From: an uncultured Prevotellaceae bacterium
Lineage (GTDB): Bacteria > Bacteroidota > Bacteroidia > Bacteroidales > Bacteroidaceae
DNA: 52,986 nucleotides
Reading direction: 5' to 3'
NCBI GenBank assembly: GCA_900317305.1
Contig: ONGG01000015.1
Span: 1 to 52,986, forward strand
Of the stretch, positions 36,002-45,440 are shown piece by piece. Position numbers and translations under genes: made by a program. Below the pieces are notes generated by a model. It worked only from the letters and a program-made list of their open reading frames with translations. It was not told the origin of the DNA and ran no database searches. Positions within the stretch are counted from its first letter, which is position 1; each line of letters starts with the position of its first letter.

Positions 36002-36016
36002 CATCTGTATTTTACA

Positions 36017-36559
36017 TCACATCTTCTTCATGATCTCGCCGCCCACGCTGAGTGCTTCCATATTGAGCGGTATCATGTTGTGATGGCGCTCGGGCAGCGT
36101 CTTGTGGAGCGCTTTCTCCAAGCCCTTGTTGGTAACCACCGGACACACATGGAGGAGTCCGCCGAGCACGATCATATTGAAGATTTTGGCGTTCTTCATC
36201 TCAGCCGCCTTGTCCATGGCATTGATGCTGTACACCTCGATGTCCTTGCGGGTGGGAGGGTTGATGATGCCATAGCTGTCGTAGATGAGGATGCCACCAG
36301 GCTTCACCTTCGGTTCGAATTTGTCGAGCGAGGGTTGGTTGAGCACGATGGCAATGTCGTAGCGGCTCAGGATAGGCGATGAGATGCGGTCGTCGCTCAC
36401 GATGACCGTCACGTTGGCCGTTCCGCCTCGCTGCTCGGGTCCATAGGCCGGCATCCAGGTCACCTCCTTGCCTTCCATCAGTCCTGAATAGGCCAGGATT
36501 TTGCCCATGGAGAGCACGCCCTGTCCACCAAAGCCAGATATAATGATTTCTTTTTTCAT
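36017..36559 (-). CDS. 2-oxoacid:ferredoxin oxidoreductase, gamma subunit
   Basis: 180 residues. The KorC/VorC-type subunit, with GFGGQGVLSMGKILAYSG at the N-terminus and PAYGPEQRGGTANVTVIVSD, both diagnostic of the family. Together with the alpha and beta subunits it oxidatively decarboxylates a 2-oxoacid to acyl-CoA and reduces ferredoxin. It is the last gene of the run, 28 bases after the beta subunit, and is followed by a terminator. Substrate (branched-chain 2-oxoacid or 2-oxoglutarate) cannot be fixed from sequence alone. Confidence 0.92.
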   Translation of the reverse strand: MKKEIIISGFGGQGVLSMGKILAYSGLMEGKEVTWMPAYGPEQRGGTANVTVIVSDDRISSPILSRYDIAIVLNQPSLDKFEPKVKPGGILIYDSYGIINPPTRKDIEVYSINAMDKAAEMKNAKIFNMIVLGGLLHVCPVVTNKGLEKALHKTLPERHHNMIPLNMEALSVGGEIMKKM

Positions 36560-36587
36560 ACGTCGATAATTTTTTGGTGAAACGATC

Positions 36588-37358
36588 CTACTCCCCAGTG
36601 GTGTCCTTCAGGTCGCCTTTGGGATAGAACTTGAACATATTCTCCTGCATCCACTCGTTGGCTTTCTGCGGTGAGAGTTTCCATCCGCTGTTGCAGGTGC
36701 TGACGAATTCCACCAGGCAAGAGCCCTTGCCGGCCATCGATGCCTCGAACGCCTTGCGGAGCGCCTTCTTGGCCTTGCGGATGGCAGCCACGTTCTCCAC
36801 GCTCTGGCGGGTCACATAGCAGGTGCCCTCAAGGGTTGCTGCAATCTCGGTCATCTTCAGCGGGTAGCCATGGAGCGCCGGTTCACGGCCATACGGACAA
36901 GTTGACGTCTTCTGTCCGATGAGCGTGGTGGGTGCCATCTGGCCTCCCGTCATGCCATAGATGGCATTGTTGATGAAGATGATGACGATATGCTCGCCGC
37001 GGTTGAGTGCGTGAATGGTCTCGCAGGCACCGATACAGGCCAGGTCGCCGTCGCCCTGGTAAGTGAACACCAGGCGGTCGGGCCACAACCGCTTGATACC
37101 CGTAGCCACAGCGGGAGCCCTGCCATGGGCAGCCTCCTGCCAGTCGATGTCGATATACTTGTAGGCAAAGACACCACACCCCACGGGTGAGACGCCGATG
37201 GATTTCTCCTCCATGCCCATATCTTCTATCACCTCGGCGATGAGTTTGTGCACCACGCCGTGCGAGCATCCCGGACAATAGTGCATGGGCACCTCGTTCA
37301 GGAGCGTCGGTTTCTTGTAGACCAGGTTCTCTGGACTAATGATATCGTTTGTTTCCAT
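36588..37358 (-). CDS. 2-oxoacid:ferredoxin oxidoreductase, beta (thiamine diphosphate-binding) subunit
   Basis: 256 residues. It contains the Cys pair of MHYCPGCSHG, SPVGCGVF, and the thiamine diphosphate/Mg motif GDGDLACIGACE...NNAIYGMTGGQMAPTT. It carries the catalytic cofactor of the oxidoreductase. The ATG at 37356-37358 shares one base with the alpha-subunit stop (TGATG), so a GTG one codon upstream was rejected. Confidence 0.93.
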   Translation of the reverse strand: METNDIISPENLVYKKPTLLNEVPMHYCPGCSHGVVHKLIAEVIEDMGMEEKSIGVSPVGCGVFAYKYIDIDWQEAAHGRAPAVATGIKRLWPDRLVFTYQGDGDLACIGACETIHALNRGEHIVIIFINNAIYGMTGGQMAPTTLIGQKTSTCPYGREPALHGYPLKMTEIAATLEGTCYVTRQSVENVAAIRKAKKALRKAFEASMAGKGSCLVEFVSTCNSGWKLSPQKANEWMQENMFKFYPKGDLKDTTGE

Positions 37359-38443
37359 CACTTCATCAATTTAGTTTTCAATGCCTCTACTATCTCTTCT
37401 GGCTCGGGGACAATGCCACCCAAGCGTCCGAAATGCTCCACGGGAACCTCACCGTTGATAGCCAGGCGCACGTCCTCGACCATCATACCGGCATTGATCT
37501 CGGCCACGAGCACGCCCTTCTTGCCATGGGCGAGTTCCTTCACCTCCTTGGTGGGGAACGGCCATACGGTGATGGGGCGCAGCATACCTACCTTGATGCC
37601 CTCGGCACGGGCCAGTTCGATGGCCTTCTCGGAGATGCGGGCGGCACTGCCGAACGACACGATGACATACTCGGCATCATCGCAAAGCATGGTCTCATAC
37701 CTCACTTCCTTCTCGCGGATTTCCTGGTATTTCTTCTGCAGGTGGATATTTCGCTCCTCCATGATCTCGGGCTTCAGTTCAAGCGACGTGATGACATTCA
37801 CGCCCCTGGTGCGCGGTTTGCCCACCGAAGCCCATGGGCACTGTGCGATGACCTCCTCGTCGGTGCGGCGGGGCTTGTAGGGCGGCAGCACGATTTTCTC
37901 CATCATCTGTCCGATGACGCCATCACTGAGGATCATGGCCGGATTGCGGTACTTGAAAGCCAGTTCGAAGGCTAGGTCGACGAAGTCGGCCATCTCCTGC
38001 ACCGACGATGGTGCCAGCGTGATGACGTAGTAGTCGCCATTACCGCCGCCGCGTGTGGCCTGGAAATAGTCGCTCTGCGAGGGCTGGATGGTTCCCAGTC
38101 CGGGACCGCCACGCTGCACGTTGACGAATACGCCCGGCAGTTCGGCACCTGCGAGATAGGCGATGCCCTCCTGCATGAGCGCCACGCCAGGGCTCGACGA
38201 CGAGGTGAGCGCGCGTTTTCCGGCACCTGCGGCTCCGTAGACCATGTTGATCGATGCCACCTCGCTCTCGGCCTGTACCACCACCATGCCAGTGGTCTCC
38301 CAGGGTTTGAGGGCGCACAATGTCTCGATTACCTCACTCTGCGGCGTGATGGGATATCCGAAATATCCATCTGCTCCGCACCGAATGGCAGCGTGGGCGA
38401 TTGCCTCGTTGCCTTTCATCAATGTTACTTCCTGCTCAGCCAT
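37358..38443 (-). CDS. vorB: 2-oxoacid:ferredoxin oxidoreductase, alpha subunit (VorB/KorA type)
   Basis: 361 residues. N-terminal pyrimidine-binding domain (MKGNEAIAHAAIRCGADGYFGYPITPQSE; QAESEVASINMVYGAAGAGKRALTSSSSPG), followed by the transketolase C-terminal-like domain (VIVSFGSAARISEKAIELAR, GMLRPITVWPFP). In Bacteroidetes this subunit is usually annotated as VorB, of 3-methyl-2-oxobutanoate:ferredoxin oxidoreductase; 2-oxoglutarate is the main alternative substrate. It lies three bases after the ferredoxin gene and is coupled to the beta subunit. Confidence 0.92.
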   Translation of the reverse strand: MAEQEVTLMKGNEAIAHAAIRCGADGYFGYPITPQSEVIETLCALKPWETTGMVVVQAESEVASINMVYGAAGAGKRALTSSSSPGVALMQEGIAYLAGAELPGVFVNVQRGGPGLGTIQPSQSDYFQATRGGGNGDYYVITLAPSSVQEMADFVDLAFELAFKYRNPAMILSDGVIGQMMEKIVLPPYKPRRTDEEVIAQCPWASVGKPRTRGVNVITSLELKPEIMEERNIHLQKKYQEIREKEVRYETMLCDDAEYVIVSFGSAARISEKAIELARAEGIKVGMLRPITVWPFPTKEVKELAHGKKGVLVAEINAGMMVEDVRLAINGEVPVEHFGRLGGIVPEPEEIVEALKTKLMK

Positions 38444-38446
38444 GGG

Positions 38447-38680
38447 CTAACCCTCCATTTTTTTACGGTAGACAGTGATACATCCGTCAGGACATACGAT
38501 AGCACACGAGGCGCAGCCGATGCAGTCGTCGGGCATTTTTGCCTCGATGTAGGGATATCCCGACACATTGACTTTCTTGTCGGCCATGGCGATGACGCCT
38601 TTCGGACAAGCCACAATGCACAGGCCACATCCCTTGCATCGGTTTGTGTTTACCAAGATTTGACCTTTGATTTTACTCAT
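38447..38680 (-). CDS. 2x[4Fe-4S] ferredoxin, delta subunit of the oxidoreductase
   Basis: 77 residues. Two clusters of ferredoxin motif: CKGCGLCIVACPKG and CIGCASCAIVCPDG. It takes electrons from the oxoacid oxidoreductase core. It is placed first of the four subunit genes, three bases before the alpha subunit, with the small TPR gene just upstream. Confidence 0.93.
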   Translation of the reverse strand: MSKIKGQILVNTNRCKGCGLCIVACPKGVIAMADKKVNVSGYPYIEAKMPDDCIGCASCAIVCPDGCITVYRKKMEG

Positions 38681-38711
38681 AATATTCAGATTTTATGCCA
38701 CAAAAGGCAGA

Positions 38712-38891
38712 TTAAGGATTGTAATAATCTTTATGATAAAAATTGAGGATGTCGTCGAGCATTTGCTTGGCTTGCACTGCCGGACTCTCAGGATCGAGGG
38801 CGATGGCCTCAAGATAGTTGTTGAGTGCCATCTGCCAGTTACCCTGACGTCTATACTCGTTTCCCAGTTGATAATACTCCTCAGCTGTCAT
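38712..38891 (-). CDS. small TPR-repeat protein
   Basis: 59 residues. One tetratricopeptide repeat is visible: EEYYQLGNEYRRQGNWQMAL followed by NNYLEAIALDPESPAV, with the expected W/L/G/A/P pattern, and an aromatic tail (ILNFYHKDYYNP). It lacks a signal peptide. It is 17 bases after folD and 31 bases before the ferredoxin gene, so probably cotranscribed with the oxidoreductase genes, perhaps as an assembly or partner protein; this role is inference. A longer frame upstream overlaps folD and is rejected. Confidence 0.8.
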   Translation of the reverse strand: MTAEEYYQLGNEYRRQGNWQMALNNYLEAIALDPESPAVQAKQMLDDILNFYHKDYYNP

Positions 38892-38908
38892 CTTGTGACT
38901 CCAATTGT

Positions 38909-39787
38909 TTATTGATAATATTCTTTTTTTGCTGCCGCCAAGGTATTCTTCATGAGCGAGCAGATGGTCATGGGCCCCACACCACCTGGCACGGGAGTGA
39001 TCATCTCGCATCGTGGAGCCACCTCGTCGAACTTCACGTCGCCATTGAGCCGGTATCCGCTCTTGCGTGAGCTATCGGGCACGCGGGTGGTTCCCACGTC
39101 GATGACCACGGCACCCTCGCGCACCATGTCGGCGGTCACGAAGTCGGGCTGTCCGATGGCGGCGATGATGATGTCGGCCTGACGGCACTCCTCGCGCAGC
39201 GTGGCCGAATGGCTGTGGCACACGGTGACCGTGGCGTCGCCATAGTTTTTCTGCATCATCAGCTGTGCCATGGGCTTGCCCACGATGTTGCTGCGGCCGA
39301 GCACCACGCATTTCTTACCCGAGGTCTTCACCCCATAGCGGCGGAGCAGGGTAAGGATGCCCAGCGGCGTGGCCGAGATGAAGCAGGGCAGTCCGATGGC
39401 CATCCTTCCCACATTCACAGGATGGAATCCGTCGACATCCTTGCGGTAGTCGATGGCCATAATGACTTTCTGCTCGTCGATGTGGCGGGGCAGGGGCAGT
39501 TGCACGATGAACCCGTCGACATCGTCGTCCTGGTTGAGTTCCTGCACCTTGGCGAGGAGCACTTCTTCTGTCACGTCGTCCTCGAAGCGGATGAGGGTTG
39601 ACTTGAACCCGCACGCCTCACAGGCGATAACCTTGTTCTTGACGTAGGTCTCCGAACCTCCGTCGTGACCCACGAGGATGGCTGCCAGATGGGGTTGTTT
39701 CCCTCCGGCGGCGACAATGGCCTTCACCTCCTCGGCAATCTCGCCCTTGATGGCGGCGGCAGTGGCTTTTCCGTCTATCAGTGTCAT
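38909..39787 (-). CDS. folD: methylenetetrahydrofolate dehydrogenase / methenyltetrahydrofolate cyclohydrolase
   Basis: 292 residues. It interconverts 5,10-methylene- and 10-formyl-tetrahydrofolate for purine and formyl-methionine synthesis. Family segments: [14 protein letters not shown] (with the catalytic Lys), [39 protein letters not shown] (NADP site) and [19 protein letters not shown] at the C-terminus. It lies 13 bases after ffh. Confidence 0.97.
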   Translation of the reverse strand: MTLIDGKATAAAIKGEIAEEVKAIVAAGGKQPHLAAILVGHDGGSETYVKNKVIACEACGFKSTLIRFEDDVTEEVLLAKVQELNQDDDVDGFIVQLPLPRHIDEQKVIMAIDYRKDVDGFHPVNVGRMAIGLPCFISATPLGILTLLRRYGVKTSGKKCVVLGRSNIVGKPMAQLMMQKNYGDATVTVCHSHSATLREECRQADIIIAAIGQPDFVTADMVREGAVVIDVGTTRVPDSSRKSGYRLNGDVKFDEVAPRCEMITPVPGGVGPMTICSLMKNTLAAAKKEYYQ

Positions 39788-39800
39788 AACTTGTCGCGTT

Positions 39801-41147
39801 TTATTGTGGCATGTTGGGCATCTTGCCCTTCATGGCGTTCATCATCATGCTCATCTTCGACTGGTTGGTCACCATCTGCATCATCTTCCTGGTCTGGTCG
39901 AACTGCTTGACAAGCCTGTTCACATCCTGCACGGTGGTGCCCGAACCCTTGGCGATTCTCATCCTGCGGCTCTGGTTGAGACACTCGGGATGGGTGCGCT
40001 CCTTGGGAGTCATACTCTGGATGATGGCCTCAATACCCTTGAAGGCGTCGTCGTCGATGTCGATATCCTTGATGGCCTTTCCCACACCGGGAATCATCGA
40101 GGCCAGGTCCTTGAGGTTGCCCATCTTCTTGATTTGCTGAATCTGGTTCATGAAATCGTTGAAGTCGAACTTGTTCTTCTGGATTTTCTTCTGCAGTTCG
40201 AGGGCCTCTTTCTCATCGATGATGGCCTGTGCTCGCTCCACCAGACTCACCACGTCGCCCATGCCGAGGATACGGTCGGCCATACGTGTGGGGTGGAAGG
40301 CGTCGATGGCCTCCATCTTCTCGCCCGTTCCGATGAACTTGATGGGTTTGGTGACCACGTTGCGTATGGAGAGGGCCGCACCACCACGGGTGTCGCCATC
40401 GAGTTTGGTCAGCACCACGCCGTCGAAGTCGAGCCTGTCGTTGAAGGTCTTGGCCGTGTTCACGGCGTCCTGACCGGTCATGGAGTCGACCACGAAGAGC
40501 GTCTCGTCGGGGTTGACGGCATTCTTCAGGGTCTCTATCTCGTTCATCATCTCCTCGTCGACGGCCAGTCGTCCGGCGGTATCGATGATCACCACGTCGT
40601 ATCCCTTGGCCTTGGCCTCGCGGAGCGCGTTGTTGGCTATCTGGACCACGTTTTTGTTATCCTCCTCGGCATAGACGGGCACACCGATTTGCTCTGCCAC
40701 GACCTTAAGCTGCTGGATGGCAGCCGGGCGGTAAACGTCGCAGGCCACGAGCAGTGGGTTCTTGCGTTGCTTGTTCTTGAGCATGTTGGCCAGTTTGCCG
40801 CTGAAGGTGGTCTTACCAGAGCCCTGCAGACCCGACATCAGAATGATGGAGGGCTTGCTCTTGAGGTTGAGGCCCACCGTCTCGCCGCCCATGAGCTCGG
40901 CCATCTCGTCGTGCACGAGTTTCACCATCAACTGACCTGGCTTCACAGCCGTCAGCACATTCATGCCCATGGCCTTGCGTTTCACCTCGTCGGTGAATGA
41001 TTTGGCGACCTTGTAACTCACGTCGGCCTCAATCAGTGCCTTCCTCACGTCCTTGAGTGTGGCAGCCACGTTGATCTCGGTGATTTTACCCTCACCCTTG
41101 AGGATTTTGAATGAGCGTTCAAGTCTGTCGCTTAGATTTTCAAACAT
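39801..41147 (-). CDS. ffh: signal recognition particle protein Ffh
   Basis: 448 residues. The SRP54 GTPase that delivers nascent membrane proteins to FtsY. N domain ([19 protein letters not shown]), GTPase motifs [54 protein letters not shown], and a methionine-rich M domain ending in [15 protein letters not shown] with the SRP-RNA binding [20 protein letters not shown]. An upstream -7 box supports the ATG at 41145-41147. No SRP RNA gene was found nearby. Confidence 0.97.
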   Translation of the reverse strand: MFENLSDRLERSFKILKGEGKITEINVAATLKDVRKALIEADVSYKVAKSFTDEVKRKAMGMNVLTAVKPGQLMVKLVHDEMAELMGGETVGLNLKSKPSIILMSGLQGSGKTTFSGKLANMLKNKQRKNPLLVACDVYRPAAIQQLKVVAEQIGVPVYAEEDNKNVVQIANNALREAKAKGYDVVIIDTAGRLAVDEEMMNEIETLKNAVNPDETLFVVDSMTGQDAVNTAKTFNDRLDFDGVVLTKLDGDTRGGAALSIRNVVTKPIKFIGTGEKMEAIDAFHPTRMADRILGMGDVVSLVERAQAIIDEKEALELQKKIQKNKFDFNDFMNQIQQIKKMGNLKDLASMIPGVGKAIKDIDIDDDAFKGIEAIIQSMTPKERTHPECLNQSRRMRIAKGSGTTVQDVNRLVKQFDQTRKMMQMVTNQSKMSMMMNAMKGKMPNMPQ

Positions 41148-41208
41148 AATTGTTGCCTAATTTTGTTATTTATTTAATTTTTATTCATTTTCAACTTTAC
41201 ATAGCATG

Positions 41209-41216
41209 CAAAGATA
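41209..41216 (-). promoter_or_regulatory. ffh promoter -7 box (TATCTTTG)
   Basis: Minus-strand TATCTTTG, exact consensus, about 60 bases before the ffh ATG in an AT-rich region; no TTTG at the expected -33 distance. Confidence 0.5.
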
Positions 41217-41271
41217 GGCAAAAAAACGCAAACGCTATCCATTTGCACCCGTTTTTTTACATTTAAAAGAG

Positions 41272-41311
41272 AAAAAACGAATATTGCACACCGAACAAGA
41301 CAGTGTGCAAT
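41272..41311 (-). terminator. intrinsic terminator after the exonuclease-family gene
   Basis: ATTGCACAC (41283-41291) and GTGTGCAAT (41303-41311) form a nine-bp stem with an 11-base loop, followed on the minus strand by ATTCGTTTTTTC. It closes the transcript that begins at the aromatic operon promoter. Confidence 0.88.
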
Positions 41312-41319
41312 CTCTTGAT

Positions 41320-42261
41320 TCACCATTTGAACCGTGCCACAAGCGGCAGATGGTCGCTGAATCCCCGTTTCCATTTTGGTCCCTTGAAATTCCTCAAAGG
41401 CTGCTTTCCGCCATACTTCTCATCGTCTTCGAGCAGGAAAGGCTCATCGACGATACGACAGTCGTGGAGCCAATCGGCCAGGGCCTCGCTCACGAGGATA
41501 TGGTCGAGGCTTCCCCATTTTCCACGGAATTTGTACGTGCCTTTTGCCCCATTTTTTCCTTTTGCCCCCTGTGAGACACTCACCAGTTGCCGGGAGCACA
41601 GCCTGACGAGGGCGCTGTCGCCATCATAGTCGTTGAAGTCGCCGGCCACCAGCACCCGTGCATGGGGGTCGTGGCAGCGGAGCGAGTCGATGGCATCGGC
41701 CACCCGCTCGGCCACCCTCAGCCGGTAGGGCCTGGTGGCACGCTCTCCGTCGACCCTGCTGGGGGCATGCACCACCATCACGTGCAGGGTGTCGCCCGAG
41801 AGCACCAGTCCCTTGGCATAGAGGATATCGCGAGTGGCATGCTTCCCTTCAGGTGGAACCACCCTGAGGGCATACTGTCCAAGCAAGCGGAAGGAGAAAG
41901 GCGAATAGAGCAATGCCACGTCAATGCCTCGCTCGTCGGCCGAATGGGTCATCACATACTCGTATCCGGCATTCCTGAGGAGCGACCGCCGTGTGAGGTC
42001 GTGGAGCACCGAGTCGTTCTCCACCTCGGTGAGCGCAATCATGTCGGGCAGCGTCCAGCCCTCACCTTCATCACCACAAGCCACCAGTTCGCGAGCGATA
42101 TTATTGAGTTTGTTCCAATAGCGGTTTTTGTCCCATTTTTTCGCAGCCTTAGGCAGATACTCATAGTCGTTGAACCCCTCGTCGTGTTGGTAATCGAAGA
42201 GGTTCTCGCAATTCAGTTCAACGAAGGTGAACAGCGACACGAGCAAAAGAGACAATGACAT
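41320..42261 (-). CDS. endonuclease/exonuclease/phosphatase family protein
   Basis: 313 residues. The DNase I-like fold is shown by FVELNCENLFDYQ, DMIALTEVEND (catalytic Glu), VVHAPSR, VLVAGDFNDYDGDS (catalytic Asp/Asn), GSLDHILVS and GFSDHLPLVARF. A hydrophobic N-terminus (MSLSLLLVSLFTF) may be a short signal or membrane anchor. The family hydrolyses phosphodiesters of nucleic acids or lipids; substrate unknown. It lies 38 bases after tyrA and before a terminator, so it may be a passenger at the end of the aromatic operon. Confidence 0.85.
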   Translation of the reverse strand: MSLSLLLVSLFTFVELNCENLFDYQHDEGFNDYEYLPKAAKKWDKNRYWNKLNNIARELVACGDEGEGWTLPDMIALTEVENDSVLHDLTRRSLLRNAGYEYVMTHSADERGIDVALLYSPFSFRLLGQYALRVVPPEGKHATRDILYAKGLVLSGDTLHVMVVHAPSRVDGERATRPYRLRVAERVADAIDSLRCHDPHARVLVAGDFNDYDGDSALVRLCSRQLVSVSQGAKGKNGAKGTYKFRGKWGSLDHILVSEALADWLHDCRIVDEPFLLEDDEKYGGKQPLRNFKGPKWKRGFSDHLPLVARFKW

Positions 42262-42299
42262 AGCTGCGGAAAGGACTGGAAGAAATTTTAGATGAAACG

Positions 42300-43094
42300 C
42301 TATCTTTCTATCTTGATGTCATGCCTCACATTGTTGCGAATTTTCATCAGGTATGCCTTCATGCCATCGGCATCTTTTGTGTCGATGATATGCAACAGTT
42401 CCTTGAGTTCCGTCCGTATCTGCGCCACCTGATCGCTGGTATAGGGATTGAAGAGGATTTCCTGCAAGAGGTAGTCGTCCTCGTTGAGCACGCCCTTGGC
42501 GATTTTCATATGCCGTTTGAAGGTTGTGCCGGGTGCGTCCTGGTGTTTCATGACAGCGGCGAAGACAAACGTGCTCACGAACGGGATACTGAGCGAGTAG
42601 GCCACGGTGCGGTCGTGCTCGTCGAAGGTATACTCATAGATATTGAGGTCGAGCCGCTGGTAGAGGTCCTTGAAGAAGATGCGCCCCATATAGTCGCCCT
42701 CGCTGATGATGATGGCGTTCTCCTCGCTCAGTTGCTGGAGATTGGCAAAAGTGGGACCGAACATGGGGTGTGAGGAGACGAACCTGCGTCCCGTCTGCTC
42801 GTAATACTCTTTCAGGCCGGTCTTCACCGAGGCGATGTCGCTGATGATGCAGTCGTCGGGCAGGTAAGGGATGACCTCGTCGAAGGCCTTGATGGTGTTC
42901 TTCACCGTGACGGCGTTGATCACCAGTTCGGGTGCGAACTCGCGTATCTCTTCCAACTGTGTGAACCGCTGTGTGTTGTAGGTGAAGCGCATGCGCTTCG
43001 GGTCTTTCTCAAACACGGCCGTCTCGTGCTCAAAACTCAGCAGGTCGAGGAAGAAACTCCCCATCTTTCCTGCTCCCAGAACCAATATTCTCAT
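42300..43094 (-). CDS. tyrA: prephenate dehydrogenase
   Basis: 264 residues. It oxidises prephenate to 4-hydroxyphenylpyruvate on the way to tyrosine. N-terminal Rossmann motif GAGKMGSFFLDL, ISDIASVKTGLKEYY, and the SSHPMFGPTF segment with the conserved His of TyrA. The C-terminal helical domain follows; no ACT or chorismate mutase domain is fused. The ATG lies nine bases after the stop of the DAHP synthase/chorismate mutase gene, so it is part of the Phe/Tyr operon. Confidence 0.93.
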   Translation of the reverse strand: MRILVLGAGKMGSFFLDLLSFEHETAVFEKDPKRMRFTYNTQRFTQLEEIREFAPELVINAVTVKNTIKAFDEVIPYLPDDCIISDIASVKTGLKEYYEQTGRRFVSSHPMFGPTFANLQQLSEENAIIISEGDYMGRIFFKDLYQRLDLNIYEYTFDEHDRTVAYSLSIPFVSTFVFAAVMKHQDAPGTTFKRHMKIAKGVLNEDDYLLQEILFNPYTSDQVAQIRTELKELLHIIDTKDADGMKAYLMKIRNNVRHDIKIER

Positions 43095-43103
43095 AGTGTA
43101 GAA

Positions 43104-44168
43104 TTACTTGTTGATGATTTCCATTTGCTGGCGCACGCTTTCCTCGTGCACGCTCTCGAACACTTTCTTCACGAAGTCGGCTCCCATGCCGCAGAGCGAG
43201 CCCTGCGCACCTCGTTTGTCGAGGATCTCGCCATAACGGGCAGGCTGAAGCACGGTCATGTTGTGCTCTTTCTTGAACTGGCCTATCTCGCGGCACACCC
43301 TCATACGCTTGGCAAGCAAATCCATGAGCTGGTTGTCGAGCTCGTCGATCTGCTTCCTGAGTTCCCTGATATCCTCGGTGCTGACCGACTCGTCGCGGAT
43401 GACGAGCAGCGAGAGGATGTAGTCGAGCACGTCGGGAGTCACTTGTTGTGCGGCGTCGCTCCAAGCCATGTCGGGCTCGCAGTGCGACTCCACGATGAGT
43501 CCGTCGAAGCCCAAGTCCATGGCCTGCTGGCAGAGCGGAGCCACCAATTCGCGCCGTCCACCAATGTGGCTGGGGTCGCAGAGGATAGGCAGACTGGGAA
43601 TCCTACGGCGCAGTTCGATGGGAATCTGCCACATGGGCAGGTTGCGGTAGATTTTCTTGTCGTAGCTGGAGAATCCCCTATGGATGGCCGCCAACCGCTT
43701 GATGCCGGCCTGGTTGATACGCTCGAGCGCTCCAATCCACAGTTCCAGGTCGGGGTTGACCGGGTTTTTCACCAGCACAGGCACATCCACACCACGCAGG
43801 GAATCGGCCAGGGCCTGCATGGCGAAAGGGTTGGCCGAGGTGCGAGCACCTATCCACAGAATGTCGATGCCATACTTGAGGGCCAGCTCCACATGCTCGG
43901 GTGTGGCCACCTCGGTGGTGACAAGCATTCCCGTCTCTTCTTTCACCCGTTTCATCCACGGGAGGGCTTTCTCGCCATTCCCCTCGAAGCCACCGGGTTT
44001 CGTTCGGGGTTTCCACACGCCAGCGCGGAACATGTGGCATCCTTTTTTTGCCAGTTGTGTGGCGGTTGTCATCACTTGCTCCTCGGTCTCTGCGGAGCAT
44101 GGCCCTGCGATGACCACGGGTCGCTCATTGTCGCTGGGCAGTTTCAAGGGTTGAAGATCTAATTCCAT
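43104..44168 (-). CDS. DAHP synthase / chorismate mutase fusion
   Basis: 354 residues. N-terminal domain (about 1-255): 3-deoxy-7-phosphoheptulonate synthase of the type I-beta/KDO8P-like group (VVIAGPCSAETEEQV, FRAGVWKPRTKPGGFEG, WIGARTSANPFAMQ, ILCDPSHIGGRRELV), the first shikimate step. C-terminal domain (about 262-350): AroQ-type chorismate mutase (ELRKQIDELDNQLMDLLAKRMRV), which makes prephenate for pheA and tyrA. C-terminal mutase fusions of this kind are known from Prevotella and Porphyromonas, and the mutase part can carry feedback control. Encoded in the Phe/Tyr operon between the aminotransferase and tyrA. Confidence 0.95.
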   Translation of the reverse strand: MELDLQPLKLPSDNERPVVIAGPCSAETEEQVMTTATQLAKKGCHMFRAGVWKPRTKPGGFEGNGEKALPWMKRVKEETGMLVTTEVATPEHVELALKYGIDILWIGARTSANPFAMQALADSLRGVDVPVLVKNPVNPDLELWIGALERINQAGIKRLAAIHRGFSSYDKKIYRNLPMWQIPIELRRRIPSLPILCDPSHIGGRRELVAPLCQQAMDLGFDGLIVESHCEPDMAWSDAAQQVTPDVLDYILSLLVIRDESVSTEDIRELRKQIDELDNQLMDLLAKRMRVCREIGQFKKEHNMTVLQPARYGEILDKRGAQGSLCGMGADFVKKVFESVHEESVRQQMEIINK

Positions 44169-44213
44169 GTTTATCTTGATTTTTTTGTTATTATTGCAAG
44201 TTTTTGCTTGACC

Positions 44214-44258
44214 CTAAAGACTTTAAGGACCTTAAGGACCTTAAGGACCTTAGGGAGC
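44214..44258 (+). repeat. five 9-bp units, TTAAGGACC, inside the aromatic operon
   Basis: CTAAAGACT, three copies of TTAAGGACC and TTAGGGAGC run in exact 9-base register in the 90-base gap between the aminotransferase stop and the DAHP synthase start. The ends (CCCTAAAG and CTTAGGG) can pair, so the array forms an intercistronic hairpin. The same unit is repeated at 26923-26967. Confidence 0.85.
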
Positions 44259-45440
44259 TTACCAGTCGAGGGCCTTTATCCGCTTGAGCGCCTCGCGCAT
44301 CTTATCGTCTTTGGCACAGAGCGAGATGCGGATGAATCGGCTGCCGTTGCTCCCGAAGATGAATCCCGGTGTGATGAAAACCCTCGCCTCGTGGAGCACG
44401 CGCTCGGTGAGCTGTTCCACATCGTCGTACTTATCGGGAATCTTTCCCCAAAGGAACATACCCACCTGCTTGGGGTCGAAGGTGCAGCCCAACTGTGTCA
44501 TGATGGCCTCGGCTATCTCACGACGACGGCCATAGGTCTCGATATTGGCTTGCCGGTGCCAACTGTCATCATTGTCGTAGGCCTGGGCGGCAGCCAGTTG
44601 TATGCCGCGGAAAGTTCCGCTGTCGATATTGCTCTTTACCTTGAGAATCCACGAGATGAAGGTGGCGTTGGTGGCGCAGAGTCCCACACGCCATCCCGGC
44701 ATGTTGTGGCTCTTGCTCATCGAGTTGAACTCGATACAGCACTCCTTTGCTCCTTCCACCTGGAGCAGCGAGCGGTGATGCTCGTTGAGGATGAATGAAT
44801 AGGGGTTGTCGTTCACCACCACGATGCCATGCCGGCGGGCGAAGTCAACCAACCGTTCATAAGTCTCCATCCTGGCATCGCCACCGGTGGGCATATTGGG
44901 ATAGTTGGTCCACATCAGCCTCACCCCACTGAGGTCCATGTTCTCCAGTTCATCAAAGTCGGGCTGCCAGCCATTATCCTCCCTAAGGTTGTAGTTCACG
45001 ATTCTCGCCCCCAGGATCTTGCTGAGCGAGGTGTAGGTGGGATAGCCCGGATTGGGCACCAGCACGCCGTCGCCAGGATTGACAAACGCCAATGTGACAT
45101 GCAGTATACCCTCTTTGCTGCCTATCAGCGGGAGGATCTCGGTGGCGGGGTCGAGCGTCACGCCATACCACCGTTGGTAAAAGCGCGCCATTGCCCCACG
45201 CAGTTCGGGCGTGCCCATGGTGGGTTGGTAGCCGTGGGCGTCGGGGCGCCGGGCCACCTGGCACAGTGTGTCGATGGTAGCCTCGGAGGGCGGCATGTCG
45301 GGACTGCCTATGGCCAGGCTGATGATGTCGCGGCCCTCGGCGTTGAGGCGTGCCACCTCCTTGAGTTTCCTACTGAAGTAATACTCCTGCACCAGACTGA
45401 GTCTGTCGGCGGGCTGTATGCTAATTGGTCTGTCTTCCAT
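44259..45440 (-). CDS. class I aminotransferase, probable aromatic aminotransferase
   Basis: 393 residues. A PLP-dependent aminotransferase (fold type I). PLP Lys is in EFNSMSKSHNMPGWRVG; YPNMPTGG and SRFIRISLC hold the substrate-carboxylate Arg. The N-terminus QEYYFSRKLKEVARLNAEGRDIISLAIGSPD is typical of the aspartate/LL-DAP aminotransferase subgroup. Its place between pheA and the DAHP synthase/chorismate mutase suggests it converts phenylpyruvate and hydroxyphenylpyruvate to Phe and Tyr; an aspartate substrate is possible too. Start overlaps the pheA 3' end by 20 bases. Confidence 0.88.
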   Translation of the reverse strand: MEDRPISIQPADRLSLVQEYYFSRKLKEVARLNAEGRDIISLAIGSPDMPPSEATIDTLCQVARRPDAHGYQPTMGTPELRGAMARFYQRWYGVTLDPATEILPLIGSKEGILHVTLAFVNPGDGVLVPNPGYPTYTSLSKILGARIVNYNLREDNGWQPDFDELENMDLSGVRLMWTNYPNMPTGGDARMETYERLVDFARRHGIVVVNDNPYSFILNEHHRSLLQVEGAKECCIEFNSMSKSHNMPGWRVGLCATNATFISWILKVKSNIDSGTFRGIQLAAAQAYDNDDSWHRQANIETYGRRREIAEAIMTQLGCTFDPKQVGMFLWGKIPDKYDDVEQLTERVLHEARVFITPGFIFGSNGSRFIRISLCAKDDKMREALKRIKALDW

